Source: an uncultured Mycoplasmatota bacterium (GTDB lineage Bacteria; Bacillota_I; Bacilli_A; RF39; UBA660). From it: a stretch of DNA of 12,016 bases. Both the position numbers and the translations under genes were made by a program. The stretch covers positions 1-12,016 of the forward strand of contig UWSL01000037.1 in NCBI GenBank assembly GCA_900552975.1. The letters are read 5' to 3'. The notes beneath the pieces are model-generated. The model searched no databases. It was not told the DNA's origin and saw only the letters and a list, made by a program, of their open reading frames with translations. Below are positions 1 to 6,714 of this stretch, in pieces; the first letter of the stretch is position 1; every line of letters begins with the position of its first letter.

Positions 1-133
1 ATTTAAATATGTATTTGTATAATATATATACGATAAATAAAATAAAGATAAAGAGACTTTCTTTTTTGGAAGTGATAAAAAATGATAATAAGAAGATAAT
101 TAAGTAAATTAAATATGGGAATATTTTTTTCAT
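1..133 (-). CDS. Small membrane protein, N-terminal part only (runs off the window)
   Basis: An open frame starts at ATG 133-131 and runs to the window edge without a stop, giving about 44 residues beginning MKKIFPYLIYLIIFLL. Two strongly hydrophobic stretches (about residues 5-20 and 27-43) are separated by a short polar TSKKES loop, so it is probably an integral membrane protein. The start is supported by the ribosome binding site AAAGGGTGGTCC (minus, 134-145), which pairs well with the 16S tail, and by a TG-extended TATAAT box just upstream. The terminator of the preceding gene lies directly before it, so it is its own transcription unit. Nothing in the visible part identifies a family. 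The reading frame and signals are seen; the membrane location is inferred from hydrophobicity. Confidence 0.6.
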   Translation of the reverse strand, partial: MKKIFPYLIYLIIFLLSFFITSKKESLFIFILFIVYILYKYIFK

Positions 134-150
134 TGGACCACCCTTTTTTA

Positions 151-159
151 ATTATAGCA
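151..159 (-). promoter_or_regulatory. Extended -10 promoter of the gene at 133
   Basis: The minus strand reads TGCTATAAT here, a perfect TG-extended -10 box. No convincing -35 is present at 16-18 nt because that space is taken by the T-tract of the preceding terminator. The predicted start of transcription near 144 leaves a leader of only about 11 nt, just enough for the ribosome binding site. Confidence 0.6.
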
Positions 160-170
160 TATTAAGTAAT

Positions 171-193
171 AAAAAAAAGTGTCATAAGGCACT
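171..193 (-). terminator. Rho-independent terminator overlapping the stop of the 164-residue gene
   Basis: On the minus strand AGTGCC, loop TTAT, GACACT form a hairpin (four outer pairs, one C-A mismatch, one inner C-G pair), followed by eight T. The stem contains the last codons and the TGA stop at 184-182. Confidence 0.6.
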
Positions 194-676
194 AATTTGT
201 TCAAGAGCAAGGTCAACATTAGCTTCATATTCTTCTTTGGTAAATTCTTGAGAAAATACTTTTTCATGAAGATATCCAATACCACAGTAACTAGTTACAG
301 AAATAATATTTTCTTTTTCTTCTCTAATAATATCGGTAGTCCTAATCATGTTAGGCAAATCTTTGGCATCTACACGAGTAATATCAAGTAAAATATGATA
401 CTCATTGTCTTTATTGGTTATATATGCTTCGAAAGTTCTTTTTTCCATGGCAGGCAAATCTTCTAGTAATAAAGTACCGGTAACATAAGTATAATCTTTT
501 TGTTTTTGAGCATGTAGGTCAAGTAATTTAACTTCAGTAACTAAAGAATTTTTTAATGGATAAGCAGTATCTCTTAATTCTTTACAACACTTTAATAAGT
601 TAACTATTTTTTTCTGAGCTTTTTTTGTTTTGATGCCATCAAATATAAAAGCACACTCTCTTACTACCTTGTCCAT
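182..676 (-). CDS. Hypothetical protein, 164 residues, predicted soluble
   Basis: I do not recognise this family. The protein has no hydrophobic segment or signal peptide and looks cytoplasmic, with mixed charged helices at both ends (residues about 15-40 and 145-164) and a probable beta-rich centre. Four cysteines (positions 8, 29, 30 and 130) do not form a recognisable metal motif. It starts 20 nt after the stop of the CDP-alcohol phosphatidyltransferase with a usable ribosome binding site (AAAGTGGAG) and no promoter in the gap, so it is almost certainly the second gene of that operon. A terminator overlaps its stop codon. The co-transcription may hint at an envelope or lipid-related role, but that is only guilt by association. 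Confidence 0.75.
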   Translation of the reverse strand: MDKVVRECAFIFDGIKTKKAQKKIVNLLKCCKELRDTAYPLKNSLVTEVKLLDLHAQKQKDYTYVTGTLLLEDLPAMEKRTFEAYITNKDNEYHILLDITRVDAKDLPNMIRTTDIIREEKENIISVTSYCGIGYLHEKVFSQEFTKEEYEANVDLALEQISAL

Positions 677-696
677 ACTTACTCCACTTTCTTTTC

Positions 697-1512
697 TTAA
701 ACTTTTTTATATAATAATTTTTTGATGCCACCATCTTTATTAGTAAGATAAAACTCTGTATCAAAAAGGTCGTGAATAATTTCTTGACGACTTTTTAATT
801 GTAATTTTTGGGTCGCTAAAGTTTCTTTTGTTTCAATTAAGCGAGCTTTTTCTTTTTGAATACTTGAGATATCTTGATTTTCTAATTTGGCTTTATCTTG
901 TTTTTTTGATTTGGCAATATAGTCACCAATAACAATTAACTCACTTATTATTAATGGTGTTATAGCTATATTAGATAATACACTAGGTTTTTGATTTAGT
1001 AAAGTATCAAATGATGTAATATTTAAATTATTTAAGATATTTTTTAGTTCTTCCGGTTGTAGTAAGAAGAAACCATCAACCATTGTTAAGGCAAGAATTC
1101 CAGTTTTTATTTTACCTAAAATACTTGATTTAACGTTGTTACCTCTTTGCATGCTACTATAATTTATTTTTAAAATAGATAATTCAAGACCGATAGGAAG
1201 TAAGTAGATAAGATTAGCATGGGCAAGTAAAGCCATACATGATATAGCGTAAGCTTTATCTGATAGGCCATCTAACAAACTGCCAAAGAACGATTGAACA
1301 TGCCAAGAACGAGCTAAAGCACCATCCAACATATCTGTTAAAAAAAAGGCACTTGAACATAAAGCAGTTGTTGTTGCTCCTGTTTTCATATAAATTGGAA
1401 TAATCGCAAATGTTCCAATAGTTCTAATACCTGTAATTAAGTTTACAATAGCTTTTTTAGTCAGCTCTTTAGTTTTATCATTGTTTTCAATATGTGTTAT
1501 TTTTTTTCTCAT
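697..1512 (-). CDS. CDP-alcohol phosphatidyltransferase family protein (PgsA-like)
   Basis: Members of this membrane family transfer a phosphatidyl group from CDP-diacylglycerol to an alcohol, for example glycerol-3-phosphate in phosphatidylglycerol synthesis. The family signature is complete: D60, then D63-G-x2-A-R68, x8, G77, x3, D81, x3, D85. These aspartates bind the metal and the CDP group. An N-L-I-T-x2-R segment at 24-30 resembles the usual start of PgsA. Hydrophobic helices surround the motif (about 31-60, 87-115 and 135-152), with a last one near 183-198. At 271 residues it is longer than typical PgsA (about 180-200). The extra C-terminal 70 residues are charged and probably helical or coiled. 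The start at 1512 has GAGGG upstream and a strong promoter. The alcohol acceptor cannot be read from the sequence, so I give no gene symbol. Confidence 0.85.
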   Translation of the reverse strand: MRKKITHIENNDKTKELTKKAIVNLITGIRTIGTFAIIPIYMKTGATTTALCSSAFFLTDMLDGALARSWHVQSFFGSLLDGLSDKAYAISCMALLAHANLIYLLPIGLELSILKINYSSMQRGNNVKSSILGKIKTGILALTMVDGFFLLQPEELKNILNNLNITSFDTLLNQKPSVLSNIAITPLIISELIVIGDYIAKSKKQDKAKLENQDISSIQKEKARLIETKETLATQKLQLKSRQEIIHDLFDTEFYLTNKDGGIKKLLYKKV

Positions 1513-1541
1513 AAATATAGCCCTCTTTTTTTGTCTTGACT

Positions 1542-1570
1542 ATAATAGCAACAGAGTTATTAATTGTCAA
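1542..1570 (-). promoter_or_regulatory. Strong promoter of the phosphatidyltransferase operon
   Basis: TTGACA (1570-1565), a 17-nt spacer and TATTAT (1547-1542) preceded by TG form a near-consensus vegetative promoter. The -35 box overlaps the TGA stop of the upstream 197-residue gene (1569-1567). Predicted start near 1535 gives a leader of about 23 nt with GAGGG. Confidence 0.85.
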
Positions 1571-2160
1571 ATACCAATATCACTATAATTTAGAATATAT
1601 GTTAAATATCCTTTGGCTATACATATTTTGGTTATATTTTCATAATCGGTGTAAATACTAATTTCGTTTGTGCCATTAGTTGTTTTTATAGTGTAAACAA
1701 ATACTCTTTCTTCACCATATTTTTCTTCCTTAGGTTCATATTCTTTTAAGGAGTCAAAAATATATTTAACATCTAAGAATTTAGTATTTATTTTACTATA
1801 AACTTCAGCAAAGTTATCTTTAGTATACGTAACTTGTTCTGGTTTAGTACATGAACCATTATCTTCTTCTTTATTTTTAGTACCCTCACATTGATAATAA
1901 GTTCCATTATAATCTATTTCATATTTATATTTAAACTTATTTTGTTCTAGGGCTTTTATTTGATCTTCATAATTCGCAAATTTATCTTTGGTACTTTGCT
2001 CATTGTTTGAGGTTGTTGTTTGATTAAAAAAGTTTTTAAAACTACTATGTTTTTTTATGAAATCATCATCTAAAACAAAAAGAATAACAAATAATAAGAT
2101 TAGGATTATGATGCTATATATTACTAAACCTTTATGTTCTTTAAATAATTTTTTTATCAT
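1567..2160 (-). CDS. Single-pass membrane-anchored protein, 197 residues, unknown function
   Basis: A short basic N-terminus (MIKKLFKEHK) is followed by one long hydrophobic helix (about residues 11-30). A polar remainder of about 165 residues is predicted to lie outside the cell. No lipobox cysteine follows the helix, so it is an anchored protein rather than a lipoprotein. The outer part has a low-complexity linker (about 45-60) and a compact domain with three cysteines (91, 104, 180), of which C91 and C104 could form a disulfide. It begins 2 nt after the fmt stop, with its ribosome binding site GGAG inside the last fmt codons, so it is co-transcribed and probably translationally coupled with fmt. 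I do not recognise the family. No hairpin terminator is visible after it, and the next promoter overlaps its stop codon. Confidence 0.75.
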   Translation of the reverse strand: MIKKLFKEHKGLVIYSIIILILLFVILFVLDDDFIKKHSSFKNFFNQTTTSNNEQSTKDKFANYEDQIKALEQNKFKYKYEIDYNGTYYQCEGTKNKEEDNGSCTKPEQVTYTKDNFAEVYSKINTKFLDVKYIFDSLKEYEPKEEKYGEERVFVYTIKTTNGTNEISIYTDYENITKICIAKGYLTYILNYSDIGI

Positions 2161-2162
2161 AT

Positions 2163-3098
2163 TTACTCCGCTATTGTATGAATTACTTTTTCTTTTTTTA
2201 GACCATTAACGTAATCTTTAACAGCCATTTCTTTTTTACCGAATGGTTTTACTTTAGTTAGGTAAATTATTTTATCTTTAGTTGCTATACCAATGTTATC
2301 TTTATTAATTTCGCAGATTGTTCCAGAAGAAAATTCGCTATCTTTTTGACCAATAAAACATTCTAAGACTTTTAATTCTGTCCCATTTATAATAGTATAA
2401 GCTTTAGGAAAAGGATATAAACCTCGAACTTGGTTATAGACTTCTTTGGCAGTTTTATTAAAATCAATATGTTCTTCTTCTCTTGTGATATTCCAAGCAT
2501 ATGTTGCCTCAGCGTCATTTTGCTTTTGAGGATTAATGGCACCAACTATTATTTTAGGAAGAGTGTCAATTAATAATTCTGCTCCAATTTGACTTAGTTG
2601 ATCATGAAGAGTTCCAACGTTATCGTCATCTTTTATGATGTATTCACGTTGTGAAATAATATCTCCAGTATCCATCTTTTTATCCATATACATAATTGTA
2701 ATACCTGTTTTATCTAAACCGTCTATTATGGCATGATGTAATGGTGCTCCACCTCTTAGTTTAGGTAAAAGGGAAGCATGCACGTTAATGCATCCTAAAG
2801 AAGGACAATTAAGAATTGCTTCTGGTAATATTTGACCATAAGCACAAGTTACAATTAAATCAGGTTTTAATTCAATAATTTTTTCATAATCATCTTTTAT
2901 TTTAAGTGGTTGAAAGGTTGGAATACCATTTATAACAGCAGTTTCTTTAACTGGGGTAAAATTTATTTCTTGGTTGCGACCAACTTTTTTATCAGGTTGA
3001 CTTACAACTAATATAACATTAGTATTAGCTATTAATTTTTCTAAAACAGGAACAGCAAAGTCAGGAGTTCCCATAAATATTACTCTTAAATTATTCAT
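2163..3098 (-). CDS. fmt: Methionyl-tRNA formyltransferase
   Basis: Fmt transfers a formyl group from 10-formyltetrahydrofolate to Met-tRNA(fMet), producing the initiator tRNA used in bacterial translation. The 311-residue length is normal. The N-terminal Rossmann-like domain opens with VIFMGTPDFAVPVLE (about 6-20). The loop VGRNQ...FTPVK (39-51) is the family's tRNA-contacting loop. Catalytic residues are visible as N105-V-H107-A-S-L-L-P, followed by RGGAP and D143 in the MDTGD block. The C-terminal domain starts near residue 205 and carries the GLYPFPKAYT segment. The start at 3098 has GGTGAT upstream. It heads a unit with the 197-residue membrane protein. Folate and peptide-deformylase genes often found next to fmt are absent here. 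All key residues are present, so it should be active. Confidence 0.96.
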   Translation of the reverse strand: MNNLRVIFMGTPDFAVPVLEKLIANTNVILVVSQPDKKVGRNQEINFTPVKETAVINGIPTFQPLKIKDDYEKIIELKPDLIVTCAYGQILPEAILNCPSLGCINVHASLLPKLRGGAPLHHAIIDGLDKTGITIMYMDKKMDTGDIISQREYIIKDDDNVGTLHDQLSQIGAELLIDTLPKIIVGAINPQKQNDAEATYAWNITREEEHIDFNKTAKEVYNQVRGLYPFPKAYTIINGTELKVLECFIGQKDSEFSSGTICEINKDNIGIATKDKIIYLTKVKPFGKKEMAVKDYVNGLKKEKVIHTIAE

Positions 3099-3114
3099 AT
3101 AATCACCAAATACA

Positions 3115-3120
3115 ATTATA
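3115..3120 (-). promoter_or_regulatory. -10 box of the fmt promoter
   Basis: A perfect TATAAT lies 17 nt upstream of the fmt ATG and 2 nt after the T-tract of the preceding terminator. A good -35 is not visible, because the spacing falls into the terminator stem. The leader would be about 10 nt and contains GGTGAT. Confidence 0.55.
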
Positions 3121-3122
3121 AC

Positions 3123-3152
3123 AAAAAAATAGCAAAAGTCTGCTATTTTTTT
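3123..3152 (-). terminator. Terminator between the split surface-protein gene and fmt
   Basis: A perfect 12-bp inverted repeat (AAAAAAATAGCA / TGCTATTTTTTT, loop of 6) ends in seven T on the minus strand. It sits 15 nt after the stop at 3168. Because it is symmetrical it could also work on the plus strand. Confidence 0.85.
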
Positions 3153-3167
3153 AGAATTTTTATTATC

Positions 3168-3965
3168 TTAAGCTGATGTGGTTAAATCTAAATATCTAAA
3201 ATATACATCATGACTAGGCATGATAAATTCATTCGGAGTAGTCACAATAACTTTATTATCGTTCCAATTATCAAATAGTAAATTGTTAGTAAATTTTAAA
3301 TCAAGTTGAGCATCGGTCAATAAGTTATTATCATAGCGATCATAAAGCCAGTTGTTATAAATTGCTTCAATTAAATATTCTGGATATATTTCGAGATACT
3401 CCTCTTTTTCATGAACACTTTCTTCTTTGAAATCATATTCATAAACAACAAATTTTTTTAAAGTTACACTTTCCCCTACTCTATATAATTTTTTAGATTT
3501 GAAAAAAGTTTGCAGAAGCATTTGACGAGCCCTTTTAGATTTAGGATTAGGATTTTGATAATAACACATATAGTACTTACTTTCTTTATTGCTTTCTTTT
3601 AATAATAAGTATTCTTTATCACATTCTATGTCAGGTAAAGTAAATTCATTTAAGTCATCTTCAGAAATAATAAAATCATCTACTCCCATTTCATAATAAA
3701 CACTATAAGATTCACTAATTGTAATATTAGTTCTTACATCTATATTTAATGATTCTAAAGCCTTAGTAATTAAAGGATTTATAAGAGAGAAAAAAATTAA
3801 AATAAGACTTAAATATTTAGCTATTTTTTGATGTTTTAAGATAAGTAAGATAAGAATCACAGAAATAATAATAGCTAAACAGATTAAAATAAGACTGCCT
3901 GTGGTAGTTTGAGGATTAATAATTACATCTTGTTCATTTAATAATTTTATACTAGCTTGGTTGCT
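3168..3965 (-). pseudogene. Downstream part of a surface protein, separated from its start by one in-frame TAA
   Basis: This frame directly continues the 3966-4373 gene after its TAA stop, with no frame change and no other stop for 265 codons. The first 35 codons lead through NPQTTTG into a hydrophobic helix. A short basic stretch (KHQK) follows, then a second hydrophobic segment (YLSLILIFFSLI), and then a charged, Tyr-rich domain of about 190 residues, probably outside the cell. The only in-frame candidate start is GTG at 3860, which lies inside the first helix and lacks a ribosome binding site. No ATG start is in frame near the beginning. I therefore read it as the remainder of a gene broken by a nonsense change (for example CAA to TAA) or read through at low level. 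A separate GTG-started protein of 230 residues is the less likely alternative. Confidence 0.65.
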
Positions 3966-4373
3966 TTATTGATATTGACCATTGCTAAAGGAATTTTCAG
4001 ATATTTTATTAAAATAAGTTATTATTATATTTACTTTAGTTTGACTATGAGCTTTTAATATATCAGTTACTTCATATTCATATGATAAATATTGGCTATT
4101 ATTAAAAGAAGTATCAGATGATATTTGATAATCAACAGCATCTTCATTTTTAATGGTTATTTCATATTTAACATAATCATTTAATTCTTTAAAGTCTAAA
4201 TCAAAATTTATATTTAAATTGTTGCCTATGGGTTCTTTTAAAACAGTAGCATTCGTTGACTTTTCAATTAATTTTATATCTGTTATTGTAACATTTGGAT
4301 TGGCTTTGGTAATGGTTAAATCAACAATAAAAACAGATAAAACAAAAGTAAAATATTTACTTAATTTTAACAT
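3966..4373 (-). CDS. Secreted or surface protein, N-terminal fragment of 135 residues
   Basis: A signal peptide (MLKLSKYFTFVLSVFIVDLTITKA, about residues 1-25) is followed by about 105 residues of beta-rich sequence that looks like an immunoglobulin-like or DUF11-like extracellular domain. The frame ends SNGQYQ-stop, then resumes in the same frame with SNQAS. The complete frame to 3168 would be about 400 codons, with anchor helices and a second outer domain. The start at 4373 is supported by AGGAGA and a TATAAT box. As it stands the product would be a secreted domain without membrane anchor. The upstream part is well supported as a real gene. Whether the stop is a mutation, an assembly error or a programmed readthrough site cannot be told from this sequence. 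Confidence 0.75.
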   Translation of the reverse strand: MLKLSKYFTFVLSVFIVDLTITKANPNVTITDIKLIEKSTNATVLKEPIGNNLNINFDLDFKELNDYVKYEITIKNEDAVDYQISSDTSFNNSQYLSYEYEVTDILKAHSQTKVNIIITYFNKISENSFSNGQYQ

Positions 4374-4396
4374 ATATATTCTCCTATTCTATAAAA

Positions 4397-4402
4397 ATTA
4401 TA
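4397..4402 (-). promoter_or_regulatory. -10 box of the surface-protein promoter
   Basis: TATAAT lies 23 nt upstream of the ATG, followed by a short leader containing AGGAGA. The -35 region is poor (TTATTA at 17 nt). It follows the dnaI terminator by about 20 nt. Confidence 0.5.
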
Positions 4403-4423
4403 CTTAAAAAAATTTTTGATAAT

Positions 4424-4445
4424 AAAAAAAAGTATTTTCATACTT
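4424..4445 (-). terminator. dnaI terminator overlapping its stop codon
   Basis: On the minus strand AAGTAT, loop GAAA, ATACTT form a 6-bp stem followed by a run of eight T including the stem end. The GAAA loop is a stable tetraloop. The stem overlaps the TAA stop at 4446-4444. Confidence 0.7.
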
Positions 4446-5328
4446 ATTTTCTTTTGTTCTCACTGATAAGTTCTAAATCAATTGTTAGTTGTTTGACTCT
4501 TTCGATAATACGACGTGCTTTGATTTCATCATCACTATAAGAATTAATTCGTAAGTGACGTTCTAATTCTTCAATATTAAGATTTGAAGTAAAGAAAGTT
4601 GTTTTATAGTTGTTCATACGTTTTTGTAATATAGTTCCAAGAATTTCATCACGACTCCATTCAGTAACTTTTTCAGCTCCAATATCATCTATCAAAAGAA
4701 GGTCAACATTTTCAAGATATTCGATACGATCAGCAAAGGTATCAAAATCGCTTTTGATATCACGGAGTAATTCAGGAAAATAAACTATTTCTGTACTTAT
4801 TCTTTTTTTGGCTAATTCATTAAAAAGAGCTGAAATAAGGTAAGTTTTACCACTTCCAAAGTTACCATGTAAATATAAACCTTTAAATTCGCCATTTTTT
4901 TGATAAGTAGTTAGAAAATCACGAAGCCATTTTATAACATGAAGTCTTTTTTTATCGGTTAAATCAATTTCGGATATTTTGGCATTAAAGATATCTTTAT
5001 CACGAGTATGTTTATTTTCTTCGCGAGCCTTTAATTCTTTTTCATAGTGACAAGGGACATAAGAAAAAATAATTTGGTGATTACTTTTTTTAGGAATTAA
5101 AGTATGACCTTCTAAACGATTTTGACAATAAACTAAACCAGGACAATCTTGACAATGTTTTAATTCCGTAACTGTTGTTTCTAAAGATGAGGTATATTTC
5201 ATCGCAATCTTATCTTCAACATCTAAATTTTTAATTAAGTTTCTAAATTCTTGATTAGCACAAGCTTTTTCATAGTTATTAATTAAGTTTCGACGATTAT
5301 AATTATTTTTAAATTCTTTTACTTCCAT
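4444..5328 (-). CDS. dnaI: Primosomal protein DnaI, helicase loader ATPase
   Basis: In Bacilli DnaI loads the replicative helicase (DnaC in B. subtilis) onto DNA during initiation and restart, working with DnaB and DnaD. The N-terminal helicase-binding domain carries C59-x2-C62, C68, H75 and C93, a spacing like the zinc site described for B. subtilis DnaI. The C-terminal AAA+ domain has Walker A G155-NFGSGK-T162, Walker B LLLIDDIG (210-217), a sensor-1-like T247-S-N249, and a basic RRIIERV (272-278) that may hold the arginine finger or sensor 2. Length (294) is close to the family norm of about 300. It starts 4 nt after dnaB, and its ribosome binding site (AGGTGAT) overlaps the dnaB stop, so the two are coupled. 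A terminator closes the operon. Confidence 0.94.
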   Translation of the reverse strand: MEVKEFKNNYNRRNLINNYEKACANQEFRNLIKNLDVEDKIAMKYTSSLETTVTELKHCQDCPGLVYCQNRLEGHTLIPKKSNHQIIFSYVPCHYEKELKAREENKHTRDKDIFNAKISEIDLTDKKRLHVIKWLRDFLTTYQKNGEFKGLYLHGNFGSGKTYLISALFNELAKKRISTEIVYFPELLRDIKSDFDTFADRIEYLENVDLLLIDDIGAEKVTEWSRDEILGTILQKRMNNYKTTFFTSNLNIEELERHLRINSYSDDEIKARRIIERVKQLTIDLELISENKRK

Positions 5329-5332
5329 ATTA

Positions 5333-6610
5333 TCACCTATAATCTTTAAACATATCTTCCAGTTCTTTTAATTCTTCGGCAGACATTTCTTCTTTTTCTA
5401 TTTTATCATTAAACCATACTGGTTCTTCATTTTTATTTTTAACGTTTACTTTAGTAATTTTTTTCTTCGTTGTTTTTTGATGTTCCTTTTTAGCGAGTTC
5501 GATTGCTTCTTTGGCAGTCTTGATATTGCATCTTTTCCATTGCCCGGCTATTGTTTCGATAAAGGCTTGATTTAGTTTATTGTTATTTTGTTTTAGGACA
5601 TAGTCAATTAAAACATTGACAACACCTGGCGTTAATTCAAGATCAATTAACAATGTTTCTAGTAGTCTTAAATCACGACTAGTTGGGTTAGTTCCTTTGT
5701 ATTTTATTTTTAGGAAATCATATGGTGATGTATTTTCAAACATATATATAATTTTAGCAAGTGGTGAGTTATCGCCCGCCGGTGCTTTTAGATATTCTGG
5801 TTGAGTTCGATATACAAGAGTTGGTAAACGGCCATTGTTATACTGATAGTATTTACGGGCATTTTTACGTAATTGTTCTTTATCAAAAGTACCTTTTTCT
5901 GTTATTACAGTACGTAGAATTTCAATCATTTTTAGAGTATCTAGATCATATATAAATGCGAGTTGTTCTATAAGATATTTAGTTTTTTTAGTAAAAACAT
6001 GTTGATTTATTAGTCCTTTAGGCATTGATGAATAAATTAAATCAAAATCAATATTTGAATTTAAAGTTATATTTGTCGTGGTATGAGTTTGAGTATCAAA
6101 TGGTTCTAAGTTTGGTGATGATTTAAAAGTTGTATCAATGGTATTAGAAATATCTTCATATGATTTCAAATCAATTTTAGGTAGTTCATATTCGCATTTT
6201 AAAAGGTCATATTCATTTTGACCAATATTATTATAAAGAGTTACATTAAAGATTGGAGAGGAAAAGAACTCCTTAGCACTTAGCGGGGAATATAATTCGT
6301 AGACGTAACTATTAATTTCACCTTCTTTATAGTAAGTTTTTAGAAGACCAACCCCTTCTAAGGTCTGGCGAGCTAATTTAATAGTTTCAAGACTACTTCT
6401 CATAATGGTCATTAAGTGATGATGAGTATAATCGATAGAGATTATTTCACGAAGGCTTAAATCATGAAGTAAAGTAAAATAAAGACACAAAGCAACAGGA
6501 CCAATTATTGGTTCATATAAGGCGATAAGATTATTTTTATCTTCTGGGGTGATGATTGTTTTATTAATTACTGTATATGTATCAGCTGGTAATAAAGTAA
6601 TTATTTTCAT
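5333..6610 (-). CDS. dnaB: Replication initiation and membrane attachment protein DnaB (Bacilli type)
   Basis: This is the Bacilli DnaB, related to DnaD, not the helicase of the same name in E. coli. It helps assemble the primosome at oriC and stalled forks and acts just before DnaI. At 425 residues it is somewhat shorter than the B. subtilis protein (about 470). The N-terminal region (about 1-150) looks like a winged-helix DnaD/DnaB domain. A polar Thr/Asn-rich linker spans about 160-190. The C-terminal DnaB_2-like helices end with F350-IET-I-AGQ-W358, a variant of the family's YxxxIxxxW motif. A Lys-rich stretch (about 378-393) and an acidic tail finish the protein. The start at 6610 has AGAGGTGAGGAC upstream and its own promoter. 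Tight linkage to dnaI strongly supports the call. Confidence 0.9.
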   Translation of the reverse strand: MKIITLLPADTYTVINKTIITPEDKNNLIALYEPIIGPVALCLYFTLLHDLSLREIISIDYTHHHLMTIMRSSLETIKLARQTLEGVGLLKTYYKEGEINSYVYELYSPLSAKEFFSSPIFNVTLYNNIGQNEYDLLKCEYELPKIDLKSYEDISNTIDTTFKSSPNLEPFDTQTHTTTNITLNSNIDFDLIYSSMPKGLINQHVFTKKTKYLIEQLAFIYDLDTLKMIEILRTVITEKGTFDKEQLRKNARKYYQYNNGRLPTLVYRTQPEYLKAPAGDNSPLAKIIYMFENTSPYDFLKIKYKGTNPTSRDLRLLETLLIDLELTPGVVNVLIDYVLKQNNNKLNQAFIETIAGQWKRCNIKTAKEAIELAKKEHQKTTKKKITKVNVKNKNEEPVWFNDKIEKEEMSAEELKELEDMFKDYR

Positions 6611-6634
6611 GTCCTCACCTCTTAATTCAACATT

Positions 6635-6663
6635 ATTATAACTTAGTTTAGTTTTAACGACAA
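6635..6663 (-). promoter_or_regulatory. Promoter of dnaB-dnaI
   Basis: TTGTCG (6663-6658), 17-nt spacer, TATAAT (6640-6635). Predicted start near 6628 gives a leader of about 18 nt containing the ribosome binding site AGAGGTGAGG. No DnaA-box-like 9-mer was noticed near it. Confidence 0.7.
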
Positions 6664-6677
6664 GGAAAAGAAGATAT

Positions 6678-6703
6678 AAAAAAATACATCACAAGATGTA
6701 TTT
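6678..6703 (-). terminator. Terminator of the 458-residue protein gene
   Basis: A perfect 9-bp stem (AAATACATC / GATGTATTT, loop of 4) is followed by a run of seven T on the minus strand. It lies 12 nt after the TAG stop at 6717-6715. Confidence 0.85.
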
Positions 6704-6714
6704 ATAAGACTCGA

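Noticed and set aside
3168..3860. Independent 230-residue protein starting at GTG 3860
   Set aside because: The GTG is inside a hydrophobic helix that begins upstream in the same open frame and has no ribosome binding site. A TAA-broken longer gene explains the data better.
3966..3968. TAA as a reassigned sense codon (Gln)
   Set aside because: TAA is the normal stop of several well-defined genes here (fmt, dnaI, the thioredoxin-like gene), so the organism does not use it as a general Gln codon.
6604..6714. Replication origin or DnaA boxes next to dnaB
   Set aside because: dnaB-dnaI are replication genes but are not origin-linked in Bacilli, and no TTATCCACA-like cluster or AT-repeat unwinding element was seen.
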